Shown: positions 35,901 through 42,876 of the stretch, piece by piece
Position numbering within the stretch: the first letter of the stretch is position 1
Layout: the number at the start of each line of letters is the position of its first letter
NCBI RefSeq assembly: GCF_037975245.1
Contig: NC_092567.1
Coordinates: 7,502,714 to 7,566,713, forward strand
Direction: 5' to 3'
DNA: 64,000 nt
Source: Apostichopus japonicus
Lineage: Eukaryota; Echinodermata; Holothuroidea; Aspidochirotida; Stichopodidae
The notes under the pieces: model-generated
Seen by the model: only the letters and a program-made list of their open reading frames with translations
The model's database searches: none
Told to the model about the DNA's origin: nothing
Program-made: the position numbers and the translations under genes

Positions 35901-38900
35901 TTCCTGTTTATTAGTAACGGTAACTTTAATAACAGACAAAGAGGTGTTAATTAATGTGAAACAAAGAAATAAGACAAAAGAGTAGTATACTTCGTTTCTC
36001 ATCAGGGTGGGAAGGGGAGGGGGTGGGGAGGCCAACTGTAGAAATCTATACTCAAATCTACCATAAATCTCTACTCCGGTATACTTTGATATGATACAAT
36101 TATTAAACTCATTTCGCTGGGGTCGAGAGGGGTTGGGGATGGCTTAGGAGGGTATCCGTTGGGTAATAGCATCATGAATCACTGTGAAACGAGAGCATAC
36201 ACTGTGTCATAAAAACACTAACTCGGAGCGAACTGTTTTCACATGATATAATGAAACTAGTAAAAATGAACGGTTGATGTTTTAGTGACTGAGTGATGAC
36301 GTCATACCGTAATCCCTTACAGAGTGGATTAAATGGAGGAGGGTGCAAGAAGTAAGTTCCAGTTCAGGTCCGTTTATATAAAAGACATGAACACAACGGT
36401 GTAGGTAGCTCACGACACTACAGTGATTTGGATTGAAGCTGCGTGCATGAGAGTTGACTCTCTCCACATAAACTTTAAAATATACATTTATTGAGCAATA
36501 TACTTCCTAAATGTGTCAGTTGAAAGCCTCAAGTAAGATTTCGAGATATTTTACACTAGTTGTTATCTCAAGTAATTGATTATTTATTATCACAACCTGT
36601 TACAGATATTTTTTTATACGGTCACCGTCGTTTTTAGTCTGTATATTTTGGGCAATATGAAAGCCAATTTCTGAATATTTTACCAAACCATTCTTAAGTT
36701 AGTCAAAACGAGCTAGCGGTGAATTACAATTATACTTATTGTTTACATCGGTCTGAGTCCGCCCTCCCCCTTCCACCGTTCATATGTACACTGGTGTTAT
36801 TGGGACGGTTAATTCGACTGGTTTATAAATCTAAACGATGTATCGATGATTAAATTATAGTTTGGGAAATAAGGTAACGATAGCAAGAAAGACTCTGTTT
36901 TTCGTATTTAACGCTTAAACTGTTAATAGTCTTTCGCACTATAATATGCATTTATATTTAACACCTAAACTGTTAATGTATGTATTTTATATCTTCCTGC
37001 AAGCAGGAACTCGCAAATAAGCCATCATTGGCTTATCAAAGCCGCAAGCTGACCGAAGTCAGTCTCTTAGATTCATATTTAACGTCCATTATTATTAATT
37101 GTCTGTTACTGGACGACATTCATTAATTTTGGAGTGACTCGAACTCGGGACCTTATGATTGAAAGGCACCGCCGTTAATAGCTTTCCACTGAAGATAAAA
37201 TATGCTGATGATAACACAAGTTCCGTCAAAACAAAACATAAAGCAGAACCCGGTCTAGCATGGTCAAGAGAACCAACCAAACTAAGTATCCCCTTATATG
37301 TCAATAATGATCAATTCAGGGAATTTCCTTATTAAAGGTACGTCAGATAGTGACACGGCCTACCCAACATTTTACTTAACTTTTACACAAAATGTTACGA
37401 TTGGCTTCAAAGTTCTAGAGGAAGAAGGGAGAGGGGTGGGTCCAGCTGGGAATATATAAACCCCGTTTATGGATCAGTTTACCTTCAGAATGGAGTAAAC
37501 TGGTCATTTTAACACCCTAAGAATGCTGCACCCTTCACCATCTCTTGAACTCTAACCTTTCTATTGCATAATCACATGAGTCAATGTCCAATTTGATTAG
37601 GCTCCTACATTTGTGAATACTTAAGAAAAGCTCATAATGAGATTTGAGTGACCTGGATATGGTTCTGTAACGATTACATTAATTTTGAAAGGGATTGTCG
37701 AACTTCCATAATGATGATAATGTTAAACGTTGCAATTTAATTGAAAATGGCTACTCAGCTAGACGGGATCAGCTTATAAACAGGACATTTCCCTGCATCG
37801 CACTAATGTGTGATAGTACATTGGGATGCATTGATTGAGTCATCGTGATATCAAGCGGAAATCCCCTGAGTAGTTCATTTGATGGTTACCGGCAGGGAAG
37901 AGGATGGGGTTTGGAGATAAGTGAACTGTTTCTTGTACAGTAATCCTGTTTTACACAGAAATCTTTTTATAGATTGGGAAAGGGATTATATCCTCGTGCT
38001 GTGAGTCAATATGTGTTGACATATGCTATTCATTTTGTTATTTATATACTTATTTGGAATATTTCAAGCAAACAGTAGAACTTTATATAGAATTCAATTT
38101 TTACAAATCCTTGGAATCAATACGACCACAGCATAAGTGACCATGGTTTCATGAATTACGCCTTCATGCGTATATCATGTTCAGTAACAAAATATTCGCA
38201 AGACGAACTCGTTAGGAATCCCTAAAGTAATAACTGAAATAATAATAATGAACAGGACAACAATTTCCAAGACATTTGAAAAATGCAAAGTTTTATGTTA
38301 CATGACTCGATTTATCTGAAATAACACTTTTAATATGGATGCATATGATGAATATTGACAACATTTAACTATATACTGCACTGTCTTTGTTTCTGTGTTA
38401 TTTTATACATATTCATTACTTAAATTTTTCCTCTTGTTTAGGGATTCGATGAGGAGAGTTATCAGGAAAGCCTGGCGAACTTCAACCGGGCAAGGCGCAA
38501 GTAACTGCAAGTCAATACAGCTGAATACTCTCTTCTTTGGTATTTAACATTGTATTTGTTAACAGTGATTGTCTGCTATTGTTAATGGTAAAATTTTAAT
38601 ATATTAAAATGAATCTCCACCATTAACCATAATTTGTATTCCTATGTTTGTGATTACCGTTTTTTTTTCTCTGGTCACTAATATCATTTGCTTCAACTTT
38701 AATTGGTTTTATCACATATTTCATGAACATAACTGATCCCTGATTATTTGTATAGAAATGAGTGATAAGTTCCTTCCATTAACATAAACATCGTTTGTTT
38801 GTTTACTGTGTCGCGGTGTTTTGTTTAGCTGGTGAGTTAAATTAATTGTAGGCTCATGGTATTGTTGGCGCTTTTTTTTCCGGGGAAGGGGGTTGCTTAG

Positions 38901-39078
38901 GTAACACTTCCCCATTATTCTACTAATAAGTATACTTTTTGACTAATTATTATGATACCGATATAACCTGATATATATCATTTTATCTTTATTTTACAGC
39001 TCAATGCAAACTGCATGTTCATCTGGCGATGCCAATTATCAGCAGGACTATGACATCATTCTCAAATTGATGCAGTAA
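8730..39078 (+). CDS. LRR protein, 3' part of a spliced gene (six exons)
   Basis: Joining 8730-8938, 18262-18338, 24848-24903, 35843-35878, 38442-38500 and 39000-39078 gives 516 nt, or 171 residues plus TAA. All five introns begin GT and end AG, with phases 2, 1, 0, 0 and 2, and every junction keeps the frame open. Residues 1 to about 105 form leucine-rich repeats of the ribonuclease-inhibitor style (SLQLLRITDSD, ELAAILSYSSHCTSLKEL). The rest is an acidic, polar tail (NLPGEEGFDEESYQ, then GDANYQQDYDIILKLMQ). LRR domains bind protein partners; such C-terminal repeats occur in NACHT-LRR and receptor families that are expanded in echinoderms. No NACHT, TIR, kinase or transmembrane segment is in the window, so class and cell location are unknown. 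The start codon is outside the window or unrecognised. Confidence 0.75.
10931..11778. mobile_element. hAT-like MITE hosting a nested element
   Basis: The left end is CGGTGGTTCTTAAATTG; the right end, read from the other strand, is CAGTGGTTCCCAAACTG (13 of 17 match). The flanking 8-mers are ATTTAGTC (10923-10930) and GTTTAGTC (11779-11786), one mismatch. Eight-bp duplications and a CAGTGGTTC terminus are typical of hAT elements. Its 848 bp include a separate 402-bp insertion at 11237-11638, so the original element was about 440 bp. No transposase. Confidence 0.72.
11237..11638. mobile_element. TTAA-flanked MITE nested in the hAT MITE
   Basis: The flanks are TTAA (11233-11236) and TTTA (11639-11642), one change from a TTAA duplication. 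The inverted ends are long: GGCCCAGTCACACTATACCG continuing to GGAATAC on the left, and GGCCCGGTCACACTACAGCG continuing to GGAATAC on the right, 33 of 37 positions identical. TTAA duplications occur in piggyBac and Kolobok elements; the GG start favours a Kolobok-like assignment, which is inference. The interior is rich in TATCGGAAT/ATTCCGATA motifs and encodes no transposase. Confidence 0.72.
13144..13150 (+). promoter_or_regulatory. TATA box of the LTR promoter
   Basis: TATAAAA in the context CCGTATAAAAACCCGCCC, 368 bases inside the LTR, is the expected core promoter position between U3 and R. A transcription start about 25-35 bases downstream, near 13175-13185, would follow. The + orientation of the LTR is taken from this box. 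Confidence 0.5.
13279..13615. repeat. 87-bp tandem repeat, four copies, inside the LTR
   Basis: Copies begin at 13279, 13366, 13453 and 13539, each with CAAGATTGATTCTAC, and are nearly identical apart from single-base changes and one lost T in copy 3. The unit is 87 bp, a multiple of three. On the minus strand it therefore reads as a repeated 29-residue block (NDWKTVVS, SPLLNGSVESIL) that is broken only where the T count changes. It lies directly downstream of the LTR TATA box. I treat the frame as a by-product of the period. Confidence 0.85.
15690..16045 (+). repeat. Dispersed repeat, family with reverse copy at 26785-27105
   Basis: Shared blocks in order, this copy first: TATAACCAAATTT, the GCGCGC hairpin and TTCCACATGTCAATGTGCAT, GCATGCAAATAACATACA, CCCTTCCATATTGGTTAT, TCAGTAGGTGCCCG, GCATATTGCCCGAATTTT. 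The copy at 26785-27105 carries the same order on the other strand. Both ends merge into G/C runs. No coding or inverted ends found. Confidence 0.72.
16737..17009. mobile_element. hAT-like MITE, same family as 41351-41715
   Basis: Flanked by a perfect 8-bp duplication ACCCCTAC (16729-16736 and 17010-17017). It starts CAAGGGCTGGGGGCGCCAG and ends CTTCCTACGCCACTG. Internally it shares with 41351-41715 the blocks GCGCCAGCCCCCC, AGTGAAAAATG, ATCTCATTTGGAGCACCAAA, GGAGTGGGTGTTGAAGTGTG, GAGGCCACCTG, CTTAGAC and CCGGCCATCA. At 273 bp it is internally shortened relative to the 365-bp copy, missing the GTAGGAACCGG block and the stretch after AAAAATG. No transposase. Confidence 0.82.
18262..18338 (+). 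CDS. LRR exon 2
   Basis: Acceptor TCTCTCCATAG (18261), donor AAAG|GTATTG (18339). The first base completes the Trp codon split by intron 1, then FQLYNLPDTIPVGSIPSSLK and SRNVK follow, leaving one base for exon 3. The Leu/Ile/Pro spacing continues the LRR register from exon 1. The 77-nt length and open frame at both junctions support it. Confidence 0.75.
19246..19702. mobile_element. TTAA-flanked MITE (Kolobok/piggyBac-like)
   Basis: TTAA lies directly on both sides (19242-19245 and 19703-19706). The inverted ends are GGTAGCATACGCCCATTA and, from the other strand, GGTGGCATACTCCTATTA, with 15 of 18 identical. It is 457 bp with no transposase. Its ends differ from those of the TTAA element at 11237, so it is a separate family. 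Confidence 0.7.
21855..22285 (+). repeat. Local duplicated repeat, copy 1
   Basis: Shared with 22459-22890 at an offset of about 604 bases: ACCACATGGTAGTCAACCAC, AAAATATCCATG, ATTATTACTGCTATCTTCGA, GTTTACAACTTTCAATTACC, TTTATCCACACAGG or its variant, and GAAAAAGAACCATTACGAAT. A shorter, more diverged start of the same unit lies at about 21735-21850. No coding function is apparent. It may be a tandemly repeated transposon fragment. Confidence 0.75.
22459..22890 (+). repeat. Local duplicated repeat, copy 2
   Basis: Second copy of the unit at 21855-22285 with scattered substitutions and small indels. It is preceded by a C-run at 22420-22433 and followed by a similar run at 22926-22941. The 119-residue open frame across it is not conserved in copy 1, so it is not a gene. 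Confidence 0.75.
24848..24903 (+). CDS. LRR exon 3
   Basis: Acceptor TTGTTCATCAG (24847), donor GGCAG|GTAAGA (24904). The first two bases complete Val with the last base of exon 2; then WNNNVGFRRLNLQTGLWQ, ending in phase 0. This looks like the end of the last LRR and a capping segment. The frame is open across both junctions. Confidence 0.75.
25682..25930 (+). repeat. Left part of a duplicated segment, interrupted by Harbinger
   Basis: With 29698-29808 this forms one segment similar to 31271-31565: AATAAAGCTG, TAATAGGTT, TATGTTGT, AATCACATTACTGCT, GTTTAATCAGATT, TGTGTCCCA, then after the insertion TGTTTTCAAG, GAGCAGATTGTAGCAAAA and CAACACAAA. The paralogous segment at 31.3 kb runs straight through, so the transposon arrived in only one of the two copies or was absent when they duplicated. 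Confidence 0.75.
25898..26350. repeat. 151-bp tandem repeat, three copies, of the transposon end
   Basis: Units begin at 25898, 26049 and 26200 (CTTTAATATCTCTGCCTACT). Each unit contains about 33 bases of host flank followed by the first ~118 bases of the Harbinger left end, beginning GGCCCTATTTCATAAAA. The tandem amplification therefore happened after the insertion. Units 2 and 3 are closer to each other than to unit 1. Confidence 0.9.
26550..26714 (+). pseudogene. Harbinger transposase N-terminal relic
   Basis: In one frame 26563-26616 reads RALWREKVFRDRTNPLHQ then a stop. After a frame change, 26640-26714 reads HSKCRFSRLACINIIDILQD and DIS. The pattern basic-rich, FRDRxNPL, (Y/C)RFSR, then a hydrophobic helix with D-D is the familiar start of Harbinger/HARBI1-type transposases. 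The catalytic DDE domain was not found downstream; the sequence after about 26760 is a different repeat. Recognised by pattern only. Confidence 0.68.
26785..27105 (-). repeat. Dispersed repeat, reverse copy of 15690-16045
   Basis: On the minus strand it reproduces the block order of the 15.7-kb copy: TATAACCAAAATTTTCGCG, GTTCAACATGTTAATGTGCA, GCATGCAAATAACATACAAT, CCCTTCCATATTGGTTAT, TCAGTAGGTGCCCG, CAGCATATTGCCCGAATTTT. It sits inside the Harbinger element, so this family was active, or was moved, after that insertion. The GC hairpin seen in the other copies is reduced to TTCGCGTG here. Confidence 0.72.
28440..29052 (-). pseudogene. pogo/Tigger (DDE_1) transposase relic
   Basis: Read from high to low coordinates it gives AQWFRDFLKRNRNIVEKVGE (end of the DNA-binding region), VKNWEEI, HIFNCDESGFPL (first catalytic Asp), after a frame change GWINTEVCLRMERHFF and ITFPIILLVEGHSSPITLE, and after another change LQPCDLSLFRSL (third catalytic Asp). 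This order is that of Tigger/Jerky-type DDE transposases. The second Asp, normally LVDGHSSH, is Glu here. At least two frameshifts make it a pseudogene. The part upstream of 29052 is missing or lies beyond an intron: TTTTTCAG precedes the first block. Confidence 0.78.
29698..29808 (+). repeat. Right part of the duplicated segment
   Basis: Continues the segment begun at 25682-25930 after the transposon: TTGGTGTGACATTGG ... TGTTTTCAAGG ... GGCCAAGTTTATTACGAGCA, then GATTGTAGCAAAACAACACA. Matches 31461-31565 in order. Confidence 0.72.
31271..31565 (+). repeat. Paralogous duplicated segment with empty Harbinger site
   Basis: Similar to 25682-25930 joined to 29698-29808, without the 3.77-kb insert. 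The junction reads AATCTTTC-CAG-GTGGACTG here against GTCTTTC-CTG-[element]-TTG-GTGTGAC. It is slightly shorter because of small deletions. It is intronic and has no coding potential. Confidence 0.75.
34282..34748. mobile_element. MITE with perfect 14-bp inverted ends
   Basis: Starts CAGGGATGTGCCCA and ends TGGGCACATCCCTG, perfect over 14 bp. The flanks share GAAACG (34276-34281 and 34749-34754), a 6-bp duplication. The CAGGG end resembles hAT elements, but hAT normally makes 8 bp, so the class is uncertain. Its right third (GGGGGAGGGGGACA, CCCCTTAGACCCCTCCC, CGGCGATCAGT) resembles the hAT MITEs at 16737 and 41351. Confidence 0.7.
35843..35878 (+). CDS. LRR gene exon 4
   Basis: Acceptor CTTCCCTTCAG (35842), donor GAAGAG|GTAAGA (35879). 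The 36 nt encode ACDNDGNLPGEE, phase 0 to phase 0. It is acidic and glycine-containing, outside the LRR region. Being exactly twelve codons in symmetric phase, it could be skipped without breaking the frame. Confidence 0.7.
35879..38441 (+). other. Intron 4 (2563 bp, phase 0)
   Basis: Runs from GTAAGA to CTTGTTTAG. It holds a tRNA-derived SINE-like unit around 36.98-37.21 kb and a TGACGTCA palindrome at 36297. The remainder is AT-rich without recognisable features. Confidence 0.6.
36985..37210 (-). repeat. tRNA-derived SINE-like unit with three hairpins
   Basis: On the minus strand about 37208-37131 looks like a tRNA: TATCTTCAGTGG (A-box-like), GTGCCTTTCAATCATAAGGT (anticodon-arm-like), GAGTTCGAGTC (B box, T arm). 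Its body then has three consecutive hairpins (plus-strand coordinates): 37049-37062 (5-bp stem, TTCG tetraloop on the minus strand), 37017-37036 (8-bp stem) and 36994-37009 (7-bp stem). That suits a Pol III-transcribed SINE. The tRNA part is too degenerate to be a working tRNA. The 3' end is approximate and no target duplication was identified. Confidence 0.5.
38442..38500 (+). CDS. LRR gene exon 5
   Basis: Acceptor TTGTTTAG (38441), donor CGCAA|GTAACT (38501). It encodes GFDEESYQESLANFNRARR plus two bases of an Asn codon, and is acidic then basic. The donor is weaker than the others. If it is not used, the frame runs only one more codon (Lys) and stops at TAA 38502-38504, inside the donor itself, giving a tail 26 residues shorter. 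Confidence 0.7.
39000..39078 (+). CDS. LRR gene terminal exon 6
   Basis: Acceptor TCTTTATTTTACAG (38999). The first base completes Asn; then SMQTACSSGDANYQQDYDII, LKLMQ and TAA (39076-39078). The frame set by exon 5 is the only one giving this Gln/Asp/Tyr-rich tail. The intron before it is just 499 bp. Confidence 0.65.
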
Positions 39079-39331
39079 TTTTAGCGAGAAAGAATCTAAT
39101 TTAGATTTTAGGTTCAAACTCTTAATATCTCCCAAATACTAGAAACAGCGCCAGATAGAGCTCCAGTATTATACAGATGCAACTAGTCCATTATGATTGT
39201 GACGTCATCAAATGCCTATATTCTCCAGACAATGGAATGGTGCCTTGATAAAGACTGTAACTTTTACATTCATTGTGAATGGATCTTGTCGAGAGGTTAG
39301 GTTGTACAATAATGTTAACAATTCCATACAA

Positions 39332-39337
39332 AATAAA
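39332..39337 (+). terminator. Candidate polyadenylation signal of the LRR gene
   Basis: AATAAA, 254 bases after the stop codon at 39078, is the first canonical hexamer seen in the 3' flank. Given the AT-rich sequence, chance occurrence is possible. Confidence 0.4.
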
Positions 39338-41350
39338 GAAGTGAAATTGGAAAGAGTTCTGTTTAATTTAAATTTGTTTAAAGAATTACTTAAGGGGAAT
39401 TTCAGTCTTTAATTGTTATAGTCCAAAAAAGGAGTGATATTTAGTGTTTCTCCATGTACGAAGTAATTTCTAACGTTTCAAAAATAATATTACTGTCCAT
39501 ATATGCTTTCTTTTCTAACTCTAAATTCGTTTACTCTCTAAGCCAAAGGCAAACTTGCTAAGAGCCAATTAAACTACTAATGACGTCATCCATCAATCAC
39601 TACGTCATCAGTATAGGAGACTATATTTTCTTAGATGTCAACTATGATGAGAGAGAAGAAAGAGAGCATATTCCTTTTCTTACTTTTAGTGTGTGTGGAG
39701 AGGGGGAGGAGGAGAGTGGGGGAGGGGGAGGGGGGGGGGGGGGTTGAGGGGTTAGACCCACCACAACGGTGACCAAGTAGATGTTATAGTAGTTATTTGC
39801 ACCACAACCAGAACGCTAATTTGTATAATGGGAATTAAACGGTTATGTACAGTACTTTTTTCTACAATTTAAATTAATATGTAACAAAGTCATCGTTACT
39901 TGTGTGAATGAAGAGAAAGGTTTGTTCACCTACTCGTGTGTCCCTGATCAGATATTACTGGACCTGCTCTCGCTCTCCACGCACTCCTCGTGTGCAGGGT
40001 ATAACATCCTTCATTGGTCCAATTGTATGTAATGTTATGATTCATCCCAATTCCAGACCCATATCTTTACATTCCACCCACTCCCCCCACCTCTACCCCG
40101 ACAAACACTTGACTACTCAGAAAATTAATTATACGTCTAATTATGTTAATACTTCTAAACTTATTTTTTTTAAGCAGACATGTTTGGAATGTTTTGATTA
40201 AGATATGTACATACTGTGCATGATTAAACTGTTTCTTTGTTCTTCCTTTTACTACATTTGATGTAAACTGTGACGTATCGATTACGTATTGTCTAAAATC
40301 TAACAAAGAGTAGAGCCACGTTAATTGTGTCAACGTTAAGACTAAGTGACATTCATTGGTTATCTACAATACCATTTGTGTTATTAAAATCGATCTGCAA
40401 GAACTTTAGAGGTGATATTAATTAATATCTGTGATATGTTTGTTCTATGTCAGCATTTCTTTATTTCTTTCTGTTCCTATAAATTATCGTTCTTAACATG
40501 AAGACAAGATGACGTCATATCATCTGATTTAAAATAACAAATGTGTATTCTGTATATTACGTAACTGAGACTTCAATGACTTCATCTATCAATACTATAA
40601 TTTTCTTATTCTATTATTATGTTCATTTTCTTATTCTATTTTAATGTTAAGCTTCGCTTTATGATTGTATTTATTAATTGAAAATCTGTTTGTTTTAAAA
40701 CAGCATTTTAATAATTTAGTTTATTATAAATTTTACGCCATATCCTATTTGTTGTATTAACTGATCCAATCAGCGCACGCAGAACATGAACGCTTACATT
40801 AGTTTACCGACAAACAAACATACAAACGTTATTATTTAGTGTTAACGCTAACTCTTCGAAATTAACAGTCAAGTTAAGGGCGCTTTGATCATGCGCAGTT
40901 AGTTCAATCTCTCCAGGTATGGTGATATGACGTAAATATAAGATGTATAACATAAATACAGACATTAATGAGATAGACAGGTTCTCATTATAGTGAGCTC
41001 TTTTCGTTATGTTTTGAATCAAAACTGACCATGCATAACGTCGATAATCTTAAAAATGAAAGTCAAGAGGAAATTTTACTTTTGACTTATTAAAGAGAAT
41101 CGTATACTAATCATCCTGGTAAAATTTGTATCCAATTCCTACTTTGCGTTTTGGACATATCGATAACTGAAATTTTAACAGTTTGTACTATAAGTGAACT
41201 TGAAGCAAACAGGTGTGATGTCATAGCAGGTGTGATGTCAAGTGTGATGTCACTGACAGCAAAATGTTTTTTTTCTTTTTTTCATGTTTTCACTTGCTTG
41301 GTTTGACTTTGGTTTGGAAAAGATCCCGACTTTGTTTTAGGGTATGTGAT

Positions 41351-41715
41351 CAAGGGCGTAGGAACCGGGGGGCTGGGGGCGCCAGCCCCCCAGTGAAAAA
41401 TGTGGAGGGGGGAAGTATCATTCCGCCCCCCGCTTCGCAAGTCAGAAAACCCCTTTTTCATTTCCAAATGAGAAAAAAAAATCTCATTTGGAGCACCAAA
41501 TTGCATCTGAGGCCAGGTGAAAATACAAAATTAAGTTTACAAAACGGAGTGGGTGTTGAAGTGTGCTATATTTCACCAAATTGCATCTGAGGCCACCTGG
41601 AAATGCAAAACATTCCAAAGGGGAGGGGGTGTCCCCCTCCCCTTAGACCCCTCCCCAGGCCGGCCATCAATCTTCAGCCCCCCCCCCCACTCAAAAGTTC
41701 CTTCCTACGCCACTG
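41351..41715. mobile_element. hAT-like MITE, longer family member
   Basis: Flanked by a perfect 8-bp duplication TATGTGAT (41343-41350 and 41716-41723). The ends are CAAGGGCGTAGGAA and, from the other strand, CAGTGGCGTAGGAA. The interior has CCGGGGGGCTGGGGGCGCC, a nearly self-complementary GGGGGCGCCAGCCCCC, and two copies of ACCAAATTGCATCTGAGGCC (about 41498 and 41576). It encodes no transposase. A 108-codon open frame across it is incidental. Confidence 0.85.
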
Positions 41716-42536
41716 TATGTGATAATAGCTATACCCATAACTTAGTACATACCAAGTTTGCAAAAAAAAATAGACCCCCCTCTTCCCATTTTTGATTCCT
41801 TGTCGAAGGCAAAAGAAACCTATATGCGATGATGATGTTGTGTGTCTGTGTGTGCTTCTCTGACACTTGCCTGGATCCGCGATAACTAAACAACGGAGTG
41901 ATGGATATTTGTCATACTTGCTAAATGTAGATATATTTTAGTAAGAAGGTGTGCCCTATTTGTAAGCGCTGACTTTATGAATATTAATGAGGTGACCCGA
42001 ACTTGTGGGCCCCAATATTTTTGGGACCATTTGAGCGCAAAGTTTTATTTGGCCTAATTTTTGGGAAGGGCCAACATTGTAAATTGCAATAACTCCACAA
42101 CCTTCAAGTACATTAGGTTGTATCCAAACTTGGAATACAGTTGTTGGTTGATAGCTAGTACATGTGGGCATAAATATTATAATACCGTATTGGGTGATGA
42201 CGTAAAACACTTTGATATTCCATTAATCAAGTAACCATAGTGACCGTTGGACTCTTGTTAATATGTTATTGTCTTTGTTTACTTTCCGTTGTTATTATAT
42301 TCCTAAAATACAGCCTTGTGTGTTAAGACAATACGATCACGTGAGTTTACACAATATATCAAGATTGAATAAGTTAATAACACTGATAATGTTCTGTACA
42401 TTAAGTAAACATTAAAGACAATAGAACTCTCTCTGTGTTTCATTTTTCGTGTTTATTATTGCTTTCAAGTTTTTATTTTACTGCATCTTTTAAAGTTTCT
42501 ATTTGTTTGTGAAACTACAGGAGAATCAAACCCAAC

Positions 42537-42876
42537 GATCATTTTAATATTATGTGATAGGTAAGCTATCTATCATTTTAATATTACATGATATGTAAGC
42601 TATCGATCATTTCAATATTATGTGATTGGTAAGCTATCGATTATTTTAATATTATGTGATTTGTAAGCTATCGATCATTTTAATATTATGTGATAGGTAA
42701 GCTATCGATCATTTTACTATTATGTGATAGGTAAGCTATCGATCATTGTAATATTATGTGATAGGTAAGCTATCGATCATTTTAATATTACATGGTAGGT
42801 AAGCTATCGATCATTTTAATATTATGTGATTGGTAAGCTATCGATTATTTTAATATTATGTGATAGGTAAGCTATC
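42537..42876. repeat. Minisatellite, ten copies of a 34-bp unit
   Basis: Ten uninterrupted units of exactly 34 bp (340 bp), each starting GATCATTTTAATATTA or a one- or two-base variant and ending GGTAAGCTATC. Within each unit GATAG-GTAAG-CTATC forms a small inverted repeat (5-bp arms), broken in the variants GATAT, GATTG, GATTT and GGTAG. There are substitutions but no indels. There are no spacers, so it is not CRISPR-like. Confidence 0.95.

Noticed and set aside
37131-37208. Functional tRNA gene
   Set aside because: Boxes are present but the acceptor stem does not pair and the T arm is imperfect; better explained as a SINE head.
41264-41795. Open frames of 80-108 codons
   Set aside because: They overlap the hAT MITE borders and G/C-rich ends; not conserved in the copy at 16737.
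42537-42876. CRISPR-like regular repeat array
   Set aside because: The 34-bp units abut without spacers, and the window is animal DNA; it is a minisatellite.
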